Assembly: GCF_028714215.1 (NCBI RefSeq)
Contig: NZ_JAQTMS010000053.1
Coordinates: forward strand, 1 to 35,277
Direction of reading: 5' to 3'
DNA from: Rhodoferax sp.
Lineage (GTDB): Bacteria > Pseudomonadota > Gammaproteobacteria > Burkholderiales > Burkholderiaceae_C
Length of the DNA: 35,277 bases
The position numbers and the translations under genes are program-made. Below the pieces are notes generated by a model. That model had not been told where the DNA came from. It ran no database searches and saw only the letters and a list, made by a program, of their open reading frames with translations. Of the stretch, positions 18,433-26,634 are shown one piece after another. Numbering within the stretch: the stretch's first letter is position 1; the number at the start of each line of letters is the position of its first letter.

Positions 18433-18975
18433 TCACTCTAGCACGTGACGCGCCAGACGAAGCGCCTTGGAGCTCAATACGAGCCCGGCCTGGCGCACCG
18501 ATTTCAGATCGATATCAAAAACGACACGCCCGCCCTCGATCTCCAGGTTGATCATCGCGCCACGTTGCAGGTAGCCCGGTGAGTCCCCCATCAACAGAAT
18601 GCCGCTGGCTGGCAAATTGGAAACAATGCGCGGCAGACTGGCGCCATCAGGGGGCGACAGGTACAGAGCATGACAGCCGGCCAGCGCCGCGGCATCAACC
18701 CGGACCACCTGCAGCGGCTTGCCCTTGAGCAGCTTGCCATCGAGCTGGCTGAGCGCCAGGGGAACCGGCCGGGCATCGAGATAGCACAGGGTCAGTCGGT
18801 CGGCTGCCCGCCCGCCCTGGCTCGGCCAATCCACAAACAACAGCATGTTGACCATGATCGCCGCCTTCAGTTCGGCCTCCGGCGCCTGCCGCTGGGCCTG
18901 CGTCAGCGGTGCCAGCATCAGCAGCAACACCAGCAGCCACAATTTTCGCCGGCAAGCGCAAGCAAACATCAACAT
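18433..18975 (-). CDS. YfiR-family (DUF4154) periplasmic regulator
   Basis: A 180-residue exported protein. The N-terminus MLMFACACRRKLWLLVLLLM runs into a signal sequence ending LTQAQ. The mature part has the YfiR opening (AELKAAIMVNMLLFVDWP), LTLCYLD and AGCHALYLSP, whose two cysteines correspond to one conserved YfiR disulfide, and the C-terminal GGRVVFDIDLKSVRQAGLVL. In Pseudomonas, YfiR holds the cyclase YfiN inactive in the periplasm. The ATG at 18975 was chosen; a GTG at 18984 and another ATG at 18969 are alternatives. It lies between a TonB-dependent receptor (stop 10 nt before this ATG) and the GGDEF/EAL gene, so all three are probably one transcript. Confidence 0.88.
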   Translation of the reverse strand: MLMFACACRRKLWLLVLLLMLAPLTQAQRQAPEAELKAAIMVNMLLFVDWPSQGGRAADRLTLCYLDARPVPLALSQLDGKLLKGKPLQVVRVDAAALAGCHALYLSPPDGASLPRIVSNLPASGILLMGDSPGYLQRGAMINLEIEGGRVVFDIDLKSVRQAGLVLSSKALRLARHVLE

Positions 18976-18985
18976 CGGCAGCACG

Positions 18986-20980
18986 CTACAGGGGCAAGGT
19001 CCAGCGCAGCCGGAACTGTCGCCCGTCCTGGGTCAGCGCGTCTTGCGCAAAAGCCGACGATGCCGGATCGAGATACTGGCGATTGCCGAGGTTATAGAGC
19101 CCCAGCGTCAAGCTTCCCGCGCCCAGCAGGCGCTGCGAAGTCAGCACCAGATTGAGCACGCCGAAGCCGGGCACGCTGCCCGCCAGTGTGCGTCGCTGTG
19201 ACATGCCTTGCCATTCCCCGGCCGCCGTCCAGCCGGCACCCAGCGCCGCGCCAAACACCAGTTTACCGATCCAATGCGGTGAATTGCCGAGTTCGCTGCC
19301 GTCGGCCGCACGCGACCACTGCCTCGACAGGCTGCCGCGCAGACGGAGGTCGCTGGTGGTCCAGCGCTTTTCGGCATCCAACTCGATACCTTGGGTCTGC
19401 ACGCTGGACTGGTTGGCGAACACGTACAGGCCGTCGACCGGATCAAGCACCTGATCGATCATGTCGCGCATGTCGTTGCGGTAAACATTGACGCCGAAAC
19501 GCCCCCCCTGACCCAGCCGAAAATCGGCGGCCAACTCGGCGCTGCGGATTCGCTCCGGCTGCAGGGCCGGATTGGCTTTCTGCAAAACACCGCCATCGTC
19601 GTAAAAACGCTCATAGGCATTGGGCGCCCGATAAGCGCTACCGACGGTTGCCTTCAGGGTTGCGCCGTCATGCAACTGATAGATCAGGGCGGCCCGCGGC
19701 GAGGCAATCGCCGAATAGTCACTGTGCTTGTCGTAACGCAAACCGAGATTGAGCAGCCACTGCGCCGACAGACGCCATTCGTCCTGTGCAAAAACACCGT
19801 AACTATGCGATGGACGATTGCTGTCGAGATAGCTGACGGCTGGCGAGATGTCAAAATTGCGCTGCGCCAACTGCGTGTTCCACTGCGTTTCCAGGCCCAG
19901 CATCAGCTTGTGCGCCGCCAGCGTGTTCACGATCAGGCGGTAATCGCTGCCAGTCCAGTTGGCATCGCCCTGGTCCCGGTTGTCGAGTTGCCCCGCGTAT
20001 TGGTAACCTCCGTTGTAGCGGTAGCCACCCTGGAAGACCCGGAACTGTTGCTGCCAACCACCGGCCAGCAAACCGTCATAAGCCAGCTCAATCAGCGAAT
20101 GCTGGTCCACGGTATGGGTGCCTGACACACCGAAGGCAGTCAAGAATGGTGCGTTGGGCAGATTTTTGTCGCGTGAACTCAGGTTGGCGGTCAAGCGCCA
20201 GTTGCCAAAGCGGAATTTGCCGTAGGCTTTCTGGTAGTCCTCGCCATCGAGACCGCGCGCCCAGCCGTCGCTGGCCCCCTTGTCGAATTCCGGAAAGTAG
20301 AGGTCATTGCCACTGGCAGCATAAGCGGCAACGGCAAAAAACCAGTCGTGCTCACTGTCGATGCGCTGGCCGGCGAGCAGACCCAGACGGCTACTGCGCC
20401 CACTGCCCGCATCAAGCGTCAAGCGCGTGCCATTGATGTCGGCGCCATCGAGCATCACCGCATTGACAATGCCGAACAGCGCATTGGCGCCATACACCGC
20501 CGAGGCCGGTCCGGAGACGAACTCCAGTCGCTTGACCCAGTCGATTTCAATCGGCGCTTCGTTGCCGATCTGCGCCTGATCGTAAAGTGCATCGTTGCGC
20601 CGGGCGCCATCGGTCAGCAGCAGAATCCGGGAGTTGTAATCACCCGGGCGGTTAAAGCCACGCACCCCGAGGTAGCTGTAGTTGCGATCGTTGTTGACAT
20701 AGACGCCGCGCACGCTGGAGAGCGCCTCGGCCAGATTGCGATAACTCTGTCGGCGCAACTCCTCCTGGTCGATCACGGTCACCGACGCCGGGGAATCGGC
20801 CAGCGGCTGTGCATAACGCGATGCGCTCTGCACCTCCACACGCAGCAGATCGTCAAGCGAGAGCTGCGCCAATTCACCGGCATCCGCCAACAACGTGGCG
20901 GCCTGCGTCGGCGCGCCGCAACCCAGTGCAATCAGCGCAATGGAGCAACCGCGGCGAAAGCGAACCAAGACCGGGAACAT
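18986..20980 (-). CDS. TonB-dependent outer-membrane receptor linked to YfiR/GGDEF-EAL genes
   Basis: A 664-residue outer-membrane beta-barrel receptor. Signal peptide from MFPVLVRFRRGCSIALIALG, probably cut after TQA. Near the mature N-terminus is LSLDDLLRVEVQSASRYAQP, as in receptors with a LSLEELLNVEV-type start. The plug domain runs about residues 45-165 (SVTVIDQEELRRQSYRNLAE, LGVRGFNRPGDYNSRILLLT, RLEFVSGPASAVYGANAL); the barrel follows to the end (FRLRWTLPL). The start at 20980 was chosen because it begins the signal peptide; 50 extra in-frame codons upstream run into livF. The ligand is unknown; neighbouring genes point to signalling rather than iron uptake. It begins 43 nt after the livF stop. 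Confidence 0.92.
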   Translation of the reverse strand: MFPVLVRFRRGCSIALIALGCGAPTQAATLLADAGELAQLSLDDLLRVEVQSASRYAQPLADSPASVTVIDQEELRRQSYRNLAEALSSVRGVYVNNDRNYSYLGVRGFNRPGDYNSRILLLTDGARRNDALYDQAQIGNEAPIEIDWVKRLEFVSGPASAVYGANALFGIVNAVMLDGADINGTRLTLDAGSGRSSRLGLLAGQRIDSEHDWFFAVAAYAASGNDLYFPEFDKGASDGWARGLDGEDYQKAYGKFRFGNWRLTANLSSRDKNLPNAPFLTAFGVSGTHTVDQHSLIELAYDGLLAGGWQQQFRVFQGGYRYNGGYQYAGQLDNRDQGDANWTGSDYRLIVNTLAAHKLMLGLETQWNTQLAQRNFDISPAVSYLDSNRPSHSYGVFAQDEWRLSAQWLLNLGLRYDKHSDYSAIASPRAALIYQLHDGATLKATVGSAYRAPNAYERFYDDGGVLQKANPALQPERIRSAELAADFRLGQGGRFGVNVYRNDMRDMIDQVLDPVDGLYVFANQSSVQTQGIELDAEKRWTTSDLRLRGSLSRQWSRAADGSELGNSPHWIGKLVFGAALGAGWTAAGEWQGMSQRRTLAGSVPGFGVLNLVLTSQRLLGAGSLTLGLYNLGNRQYLDPASSAFAQDALTQDGRQFRLRWTLPL

Positions 20981-21023
20981 GGGCACTCTGCGCCAACCGG
21001 TAGTGCCACGCCGCGGCAAGGCG

Positions 21024-21737
21024 TTACTCGCCCAGGTAAGCGGCCCGCACCTTGGGGTCGCTGAGCATTTCCTTGGCGTCACCCGACATGGTGACCAGCC
21101 CTGACTCCATGACGTAGCCGCGATTGGCAATGGCCAGTGCGCGGCTGGCGTTTTGTTCCACCAGCAGCACCGTCACGCCCTGGGCGTAAACATCGCGCAC
21201 CACTTCAAAAATCTTGTCCACCATGAGCGGCGACAAGCCCATGGAGGGTTCATCGAGCAGCAACACCTTGGGCCGGCTCATCAGGCCGCGGCCCATCGCC
21301 AGCATTTGCTGCTCGCCGCCCGACAGGGTACCAGCCAACTGGTCGCGCCGCTCCTTCAGGCGCGGGAAGATGGTGAACACCTTGTCGATGTCGACCAGGA
21401 TGTCGGCCTTGTCGTTGCGGATGTAGGCGCCCATCTGCAGGTTTTCGACAATCGTCATGCGGGCAAAAACCCCGCGTCCTTCCGGCACCATCGCCAGGCC
21501 CTGCTTGACCAGATCCCAGGGACCCTGGCCGCGAATGCTTTTGCCCATGTACTGGATGTCGCCATCGTTGATCGGCAGGATGCCGGTGATGGCTTTCATG
21601 GTGGTGGTTTTACCGGCGCCGTTGGAACCGATCAGCGATACCAGTTCGCCTTCGTGGACCTCAAAGTCAACCCCTTTGACGGCCTGGATGCCGCCGTAAG
21701 CCACCTTGAGACCCGTCACTTTAAGAAGAATATTCAT
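21024..21737 (-). CDS. livF: Branched-chain amino acid ABC transporter ATP-binding protein LivF
   Basis: A 237-residue ATPase of the HAAT importer family. Walker A GSNGAGKTTTM, signature LSGGEQQMLAMGRGL, Walker B VLLLDEPSMGLSP, and the switch His replaced by the LVEQN motif typical of LivF. The ATG has AAGGA about 8 nt upstream; that ribosome-binding site lies at the edge of a REP-like repeat in the livG-livF gap. It works with LivG on the LivH/LivM channel. The TonB-dependent receptor gene follows after 43 nt with no terminator seen between. Confidence 0.93.
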   Translation of the reverse strand: MNILLKVTGLKVAYGGIQAVKGVDFEVHEGELVSLIGSNGAGKTTTMKAITGILPINDGDIQYMGKSIRGQGPWDLVKQGLAMVPEGRGVFARMTIVENLQMGAYIRNDKADILVDIDKVFTIFPRLKERRDQLAGTLSGGEQQMLAMGRGLMSRPKVLLLDEPSMGLSPLMVDKIFEVVRDVYAQGVTVLLVEQNASRALAIANRGYVMESGLVTMSGDAKEMLSDPKVRAAYLGE

Positions 21738-21745
21738 CGTTATTT

Positions 21746-21794
21746 CCTTGCCGGACCGACCGCAGCTACAGGCAGTGAGCCGGATCTGTCCCCA
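21746..21794 (-). repeat. REP-like repeat copy C, inverted, in the livG-livF gap
   Basis: Read on the minus strand this 49-nt stretch (starting TGGGGACAGA, ending CAAGG) aligns without gaps to copy A at 22585-22633, with 37 of 49 matches by hand count. It fills most of the 62-nt gap between livG and livF. Its terminal hairpin is partly decayed (GGGACAGA against GGTCGGTCC). Confidence 0.7.
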
Positions 21795-21799
21795 TCTGT

Positions 21800-22567
21800 T
21801 TAATGCGTGGTGCCAAGATAGGCTTCAATCACTTTTTCATTCTTCTGCACATCGGTCGGCGTGCCTTCGGCAATCTGCTTGCCATAGTCCAGCACCGTTA
21901 CCCGATCGCACAAGCCCATCACCAGTTTGACGTCGTGCTCGATCAGCAGGATCGTGCGGTTGTCGTTGCGAATTTTGTCGATCAGCTCACGCAGCATGAC
22001 TTTCTCGGTGGCGTTCATGCCGGCCGCCGGTTCATCCAGCGCAATCAGTTGCGGATCGGTCGCCAGGGCGCGGGCGATCTCCAGGCGCCGCTGGTCGCCA
22101 TAACTCAGCGTGCGCGCCTTGTAATCGGCAAATCTGCCAATGCCCACGTACTCCAGCAACTCCTGCGCCCGTTGTGCTATCGCCGTCTCCTCGGCCTTGA
22201 ACGACGGGGTCCGGAAGATCGCCCCCACCAGGCCCGAATGGGTGCGGATGTGACGCCCCACCATGACATTTTCCAGTGCGGTCATTTCGGCAAACAGGCG
22301 AATATTCTGGAAGGTCCGTGCAATTCCGGCTTTGGCGACTTCATGCACGGCGGTCGGCTGATAAGTCTTGCCGGCCAATTCAAAGCTGCCGCTGTCAGGC
22401 GTATAGAGGCCCGTCAGCACATTGAAAAACGTGGTCTTGCCGGCGCCGTTGGGTCCGATCAGACCGTAAACCTGACCGCGCTTGATCTTGATGCCGACAT
22501 CGCTCAGGGCCTGTAGACCACCAAAGCGTTTCGAGACGCCGGTGACGTTGAGTACAGTGTCTGTCAT
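21800..22567 (-). CDS. livG: Branched-chain amino acid ABC transporter ATP-binding protein LivG
   Basis: A 255-residue ATPase. Walker A GPNGAGKTTFF, signature LSYGDQRRLEIARAL, Walker B LIALDEPAAGMN, and the C-terminal YGKQIAEGTPTDVQ and VIEAYLG ending of LivG. The start is the ATG at 22567, 5 nt after AAGGA; an ATG at 22573 overlaps that ribosome-binding site and would add two residues. The gene is bracketed by REP-like repeats in opposite orientation: one copy after it and two before it. Confidence 0.93.
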   Translation of the reverse strand: MTDTVLNVTGVSKRFGGLQALSDVGIKIKRGQVYGLIGPNGAGKTTFFNVLTGLYTPDSGSFELAGKTYQPTAVHEVAKAGIARTFQNIRLFAEMTALENVMVGRHIRTHSGLVGAIFRTPSFKAEETAIAQRAQELLEYVGIGRFADYKARTLSYGDQRRLEIARALATDPQLIALDEPAAGMNATEKVMLRELIDKIRNDNRTILLIEHDVKLVMGLCDRVTVLDYGKQIAEGTPTDVQKNEKVIEAYLGTTH

Positions 22568-22581
22568 GTTCATCCTTAATC

Positions 22582-22642
22582 AGTTGGGGACAGAGCTGGT
22601 TCGCTTTGCGTAACTGCGGTCTGTCCCACAAGGTTTCACTCT
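22582..22642 (+). repeat. REP-like repeat copy A, livM-livG gap
   Basis: A 61-nt unit beginning AGTTGGGGACAGA and containing TCTGTCCC. GGGACAGA (22587-22594) and TCTGTCCC (22620-22627) pair perfectly over 8 bp, with a weaker inner palindrome GTTCGC/GCGTAAC, so the transcript can fold into a long hairpin. It is directly followed by copy B; copies A and B agree at 41 of the 49 core positions. Confidence 0.75.
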
Positions 22643-22699
22643 AGTTGGGGACATGGCTGATTCGCTCTGCATAGCTGCGGTCTGTCCCAGGAGGTTTCA
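22643..22699 (+). repeat. REP-like repeat copy B, livM-livG gap
   Basis: A second direct copy, with a unit spacing of 61 nt from copy A. It keeps GGGACA and TGTCCC as a 6-bp end pairing. Its end runs into the livM stop codon (TGA on the minus strand at 22697-22699). The two copies fill almost the whole gap between livM and livG. Confidence 0.75.
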
Positions 22700-23779
22700 T
22701 TTGCCGTTCTGGAGCGACTTGCCGTGGTCCGGCGAGGGCCACAAACCGCGTGGCCGCGACAGCATGATGAAGATCATGGCCAAGGCAATCAGCAGTTGAC
22801 GCAAGATCGCCGAATCCAGACGCCCGTCGGTCATGGCCTGCAAAGGACCGGCGACATAGCGCAGCACTTCCGGCAAAGCCGACAACAGCACGGCACCGAG
22901 AATGACGCCCGGCAGATGCCCAATGCCCCCCAGCACCACCATCGCAACGATCATGATCGACTCCATCAGACTGAAGGACTCGGGTGAAATAAAGCCCTGA
23001 AAGGACGCAAACATGGCGCCCGAGACGCCGCCAAAAGTGGCGCCCATGCCGAACGCCAGCAATTTCAGGTTACGGGTATTGATGCCCATCGCCTTGGCCG
23101 CGATTTCGTCCTCACGAATCGCCATCCAGGCACGACCAACCCGCGACAGTTGCAGCCGATGGGAAATCAGGATGCTGAACAGAACCAGGGCCAGAAACCA
23201 ATAGTAGTAAAGAGACACGGAAGCCAGTTCGAAACCGCCCACCGTGATGTTCTTGCCCAGGTTCAAGCCAAAGAAGCTCAAGGAGTCAATCTGCCCCATG
23301 CCCTTGGGCCCGTTGGTGATATTGATGGGTTGATCCAGATTGTTCATGAACACGCGGATGATTTCACCAAAGCCCAGGGTGACAATGGCCAGGTAGTCGC
23401 CGCGTAAGCGCAGCGTCGGGGCGCCCAGCAGCACACCGAAGAAACCGGCAAGCCCCGCCCCGACCGGGACCACGACCCACAAAGGCATGTGCATGCCATC
23501 GGGAAACATGGCGGCAAAGAAGGGGAAGGTCTCGGTCAGGTGTGGCGATGCCAGCAGGCCATACATGTAGGCGCCGATGGCAAAGAAGGCGACGTAGCCC
23601 AGATCGAGCAAGCCGGCGTAACCCACCACAATATTGAGCCCCAGGGCCAGCAAGACATAAAGCAGCGCCATGTCGGCAATGCGAACCCAGGCGTTGCCAA
23701 AAACCTGCAGAATCAAGGGCAGGATCAGCAAGGCAGCCGCCGTCAGCAGGAAGACAATGATTTTGTGTTGTTGCTTCAT
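22697..23779 (-). CDS. livM: Branched-chain amino acid ABC transporter permease LivM
   Basis: A 360-residue multi-spanning permease. An N-terminal hydrophobic region with LGLNIVVGYAGLLDLGYVAF (typical LivM helix-loop), AIVTLGFGEIIRVFMNNLD, and the cytoplasmic coupling loop GRAWMAIREDEIAAKAMGIN that contacts the ATPases. The C-terminal RPRGLWPSP motif is the usual end of the family. AAGGA lies before the ATG and it starts 8 nt after the livH stop. Confidence 0.93.
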   Translation of the reverse strand: MKQQHKIIVFLLTAAALLILPLILQVFGNAWVRIADMALLYVLLALGLNIVVGYAGLLDLGYVAFFAIGAYMYGLLASPHLTETFPFFAAMFPDGMHMPLWVVVPVGAGLAGFFGVLLGAPTLRLRGDYLAIVTLGFGEIIRVFMNNLDQPINITNGPKGMGQIDSLSFFGLNLGKNITVGGFELASVSLYYYWFLALVLFSILISHRLQLSRVGRAWMAIREDEIAAKAMGINTRNLKLLAFGMGATFGGVSGAMFASFQGFISPESFSLMESIMIVAMVVLGGIGHLPGVILGAVLLSALPEVLRYVAGPLQAMTDGRLDSAILRQLLIALAMIFIMLSRPRGLWPSPDHGKSLQNGK

Positions 23780-23787
23780 AACAGTCC

Positions 23788-24717
23788 TTAGGCTCGATCC
23801 GCCACCCGCTCACCCAGCAGGCCGGAGGGCCGCAGCGTCAGTACGAAGATCAAAACTATGAAAGCGAAAATATCCGAGTACTGGCTGCCCAGCACACCAC
23901 CCGTCCAGGCGCCGATATAGCCAGCGCCCAGGGATTCGATCAGGCCCAGCAGGATGCCGCCGATCACGGCGCCGGCCAAATTGCCGATGCCACCAAAGAC
24001 CGCCGCCGTGAAGGCTTTCAGACCCGGCAAAAAACCCATGGCGTGCTGCACCGTGCCATAGTTGGCCGCCCACATCACGCCCGCAATGGCGGCCAGCACC
24101 GCGCCAATCACAAAGGTGGCGGAGATCACCACGTCCGGCTTGACACCCATCAGCGCCGCCACCCGTGGATTCTCGGCGGTGGCCCGCATGGCGCGCCCCA
24201 TGCGGGTGTAATTCACCAGCCACATCAGCACCGCCAGCGAGACCGCGGTCATTCCCAGAATCAGCACTTGGGTTGGCGTAATGACGGCACCGCCGACATC
24301 AAACGGTGTGCTGGGCAGCAGGGTAGGATAGGGTTTGTAGTTGGGTTTCCAGATGATCATGGCCAGCGTCTGCAGCAGCAAGGACATGCCGATGGCGGTG
24401 ATCAGGGGCGCCAGTTTGGGGCTGTTGCGCAGTGGCCGGTAAGCCACTTTTTCAATCACAAAATTGAGCACGGCCGCCACCACACAGGCAATGACCAGGG
24501 AGATCAGGAGCACCAGCCAGCCGGGCGTGCCAGGCATGGCGTCTTTCATCAGTCCAATGATCGACCAACTGGTCAACGCGCCGACCATCAGCACTTCGCC
24601 ATGGGCAAAATTGATCAGGCCGATGATGCCGTATACCATGGTGTAGCCCAGCGCTACCAGGGCATACATACTGCCCAACACCAGACCATTGATGATCTGC
24701 TGTATGAAGGTTTCCAT
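23788..24717 (-). CDS. livH: Branched-chain amino acid ABC transporter permease LivH
   Basis: A 309-residue permease. Begins METFIQQIINGLVLGSMYAL, then YTMVYGIIGLINFAHGEVLM as in LivH; the coupling loop GRAMRATAENPRVAALMGVK follows; ends LRPSGLLGERV. GGAGAAG precedes the ATG by about 4 nt. First gene of the operon. The binding protein (LivJ/LivK) is not in the window, so it must be elsewhere or shared. The 233-bp gap upstream should hold the promoter; a TACAAT-like -10 (24862-24867 complement) without a good -35 was seen. Confidence 0.93.
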   Translation of the reverse strand: METFIQQIINGLVLGSMYALVALGYTMVYGIIGLINFAHGEVLMVGALTSWSIIGLMKDAMPGTPGWLVLLISLVIACVVAAVLNFVIEKVAYRPLRNSPKLAPLITAIGMSLLLQTLAMIIWKPNYKPYPTLLPSTPFDVGGAVITPTQVLILGMTAVSLAVLMWLVNYTRMGRAMRATAENPRVAALMGVKPDVVISATFVIGAVLAAIAGVMWAANYGTVQHAMGFLPGLKAFTAAVFGGIGNLAGAVIGGILLGLIESLGAGYIGAWTGGVLGSQYSDIFAFIVLIFVLTLRPSGLLGERVADRA

Positions 24718-24950
24718 AAACTTCTCCGATTTTTGGTCAGCGCTTGGAAATCAGCTTATGGCTGACGAGCGGCGCCGCCTTGTGAGCTCTACCAGTTCTC
24801 TAGCAATAAACCCGCCAACATCGCCCCCGGGAGTAGCGACACTGGCAGATCAGTGGACGCGATTGTAGCCAAGGGACACCCCGTTGGCGGCCTCAACACA
24901 GGCGGGGTTTACCCTCGCGTTGAAGCTACATCAGCAAGTATTGCGGGGCA

Positions 24951-26240
24951 TCAATTACTTTGATTGTTCAAGATTTTGAGCTGACGCAGCTTGTCCGCAA
25001 TTCTGATTTCCAGCCCGCGCTCAACCGGGCGGTAAAAGCCAGGCGCCGCCATGCCATCGGGCAAATAGCGCTCGCCCGCCGCAAAACCACCGTCCTCGTC
25101 ATGCGCGTAGCGGTAACCCTTGCCGTAGTCCAGTTGTTTCATGAGCTTGGTCGGGGCGTTGCGCAAGTGCATGGGCACCGGTCGGGTGCCGTCCTGCTTG
25201 ACAAAAGCCTTGGCTTCGTTGAAAGCCTTGTAAATGGCATTCGATTTGGCGGCCACGGCCAGGTAGACGACGCACTCGGCCAACGCCAATTCGCCCTCCG
25301 GCGTGCCCAGGCGCTCATACACCTCGGCCGCGTCCAGCGCCAGCCGCAAGGCCCGCGGATCGGCCAGGCCGATATCCTCGCTGGCCATGCGCACCATGCG
25401 GCGGGCCAGATAACGCGGGTCGGCGCCGCCGTCGAGCATGCGCACCAACCAGTACAGCGCGGCATCCGGGTCGCTGCCACGCACCGATTTGTGCAAGGCT
25501 GAAATCGTGTCGTAGAACTGCTCGCCGCCCTTGTCATAGCGGCGCAAGCGCTCGCCCAGCACCTTGAGCAGCCAGACATCGGTGATCTGGTCCAGCTTTT
25601 CCTGAGTTGCCGCCACCGCCAGCGTCTCCAGCGTGTTGAGCAGGCGCCGGGCGTCGCCATCGGCGAAAGCAATCAGGCGCTCCACTGCATCTTTTTCAAT
25701 CTCCGGCAACGCTTTCGCGGCCAGCGCTCTGGCGATGATTTGTTCCAGGTCGGCGTTCGACAGGGGTTGCAGCACATAGACTGCCGCCCTGGAGAGCAAA
25801 GCCGAGTTGACTTCAAACGACGGGTTCTCGGTGGTGGCGCCGATGAAGGTAAAGAGGCCACTCTCGACATGCGGCAAGAAAGCGTCCTGCTGGCTTTTGT
25901 TGAAACGGTGCACCTCGTCGACAAAGACAATCGTGCGCCGACCCTGCTGCTGCGCCAGTTGCGCTTTTTCCACCGCCTCGCGAATGTCCTTGACGCCGCC
26001 CAGCACGGCGCCGATGTTGATGAACTGCGCATCGAAGGCATCGGCCATCAGGCGCGCGATGGTGGTTTTGCCGGTGCCCGGCGGTCCCCACAGGATGCAA
26101 CTGTGCGGTTGACCGGATTCAAACGCCAGGCGCAGCGCCATGCCCTCGCCCAGCAGTTGCTGCTGGCCGACCACTTCAGCCAGTGTCTTGGGTCGCAAGC
26201 GCTCGGCCAGCGGTTGATGATTGGAGGGAGGGGGGTTCAT
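24951..26240 (-). CDS. rarA: Replication-associated recombination protein A (AAA+ ATPase)
   Basis: A 429-residue AAA+ ATPase of the RarA/MgsA/WRNIP1 family, which acts at stalled replication forks. LAERLRPKTLAEVVGQQQLL at the N-terminus, Walker A GPPGTGKT at residues 52-59, Walker B IVFVDEVHRFN near 103-113, sensor-1 region FIGATTENPSFEVN, and the C-terminal tetramerisation part with GSDPDAALYWLVRMLDGG and YKAFNEAKAFV. Length matches the family. In many betaproteobacteria it directly follows ftsK and lolA; here a gene-poor gap of about 394 bp separates it from lolA. Confidence 0.95.
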   Translation of the reverse strand: MNPPPSNHQPLAERLRPKTLAEVVGQQQLLGEGMALRLAFESGQPHSCILWGPPGTGKTTIARLMADAFDAQFINIGAVLGGVKDIREAVEKAQLAQQQGRRTIVFVDEVHRFNKSQQDAFLPHVESGLFTFIGATTENPSFEVNSALLSRAAVYVLQPLSNADLEQIIARALAAKALPEIEKDAVERLIAFADGDARRLLNTLETLAVAATQEKLDQITDVWLLKVLGERLRRYDKGGEQFYDTISALHKSVRGSDPDAALYWLVRMLDGGADPRYLARRMVRMASEDIGLADPRALRLALDAAEVYERLGTPEGELALAECVVYLAVAAKSNAIYKAFNEAKAFVKQDGTRPVPMHLRNAPTKLMKQLDYGKGYRYAHDEDGGFAAGERYLPDGMAAPGFYRPVERGLEIRIADKLRQLKILNNQSN

Positions 26241-26634
26241 CTGGCCCTATTGTGGCGCACCGGCAGGCAACGCAGAAGACTGCCGCTGGGTAATGCTGCT
26301 GGATAAGCGGCTCCAGGCGGGCGGCGTGGTTCGCGTTCTACGGCCCACGCTCGCGGCAATCATTGCCGGACGCACCACCGTCCGTGCAACAAGCACTTGG
26401 CAGGAACGTCCCACAGCAACTCATCGCGAATGGGGCCTGCGCCCGCGAACCCCACCACCCACCTTCATCAGTTGTCGATGCGCCGAGTTTCCAATTCGGC
26501 TTCGCTGCAATGAGGTCACCCGCATTGACGCTCAATTTGCGTTTTTGTCTTCTTATTCGATTTCAACCAGCACTCGCCAGCCCATCTCCTGCAAGCCACA
26601 GCCGCCAAGCCGGTGACCAGCGCCTGCTCAGTAC
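26241..26634. other. Gene-poor 394-bp gap between lolA and rarA
   Basis: No gene I trust is present. The minus strand carries a 65-codon ORF (26338-26535) rich in Cys, Gly and Trp (EGGWWGSRAQ) without family resemblance, and both strands have similar low-quality ORFs. A short palindrome GCCGA/TCGGC flanks a 9-nt spacer inside 26490-26515. No T-arm-like GGTTCRANYCC was found, so no tRNA. It may be a remnant or a dispersed noncoding repeat. Confidence 0.4.

Noticed and set aside
20981..21130. N-terminal extension of the TonB-receptor ORF into livF
   Set aside because: A signal peptide starts at the ATG at 20980; the upstream codons overlap the livF end in another frame.
24862..24867. TACAAT-like -10 for livH on the minus strand
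   Set aside because: No -35 at suitable spacing, so it is mentioned with livH but not listed as a promoter.
24880..24920. ACCCCG/CGGGGT pairing downstream of rarA as a terminator
   Set aside because: Six base pairs with a loop of about 19 nt and no T tract is not convincing.
26241..26634. tRNA or integron attachment site in the lolA-rarA gap
   Set aside because: No T-arm consensus, anticodon stem or paired core sites were seen on either strand.
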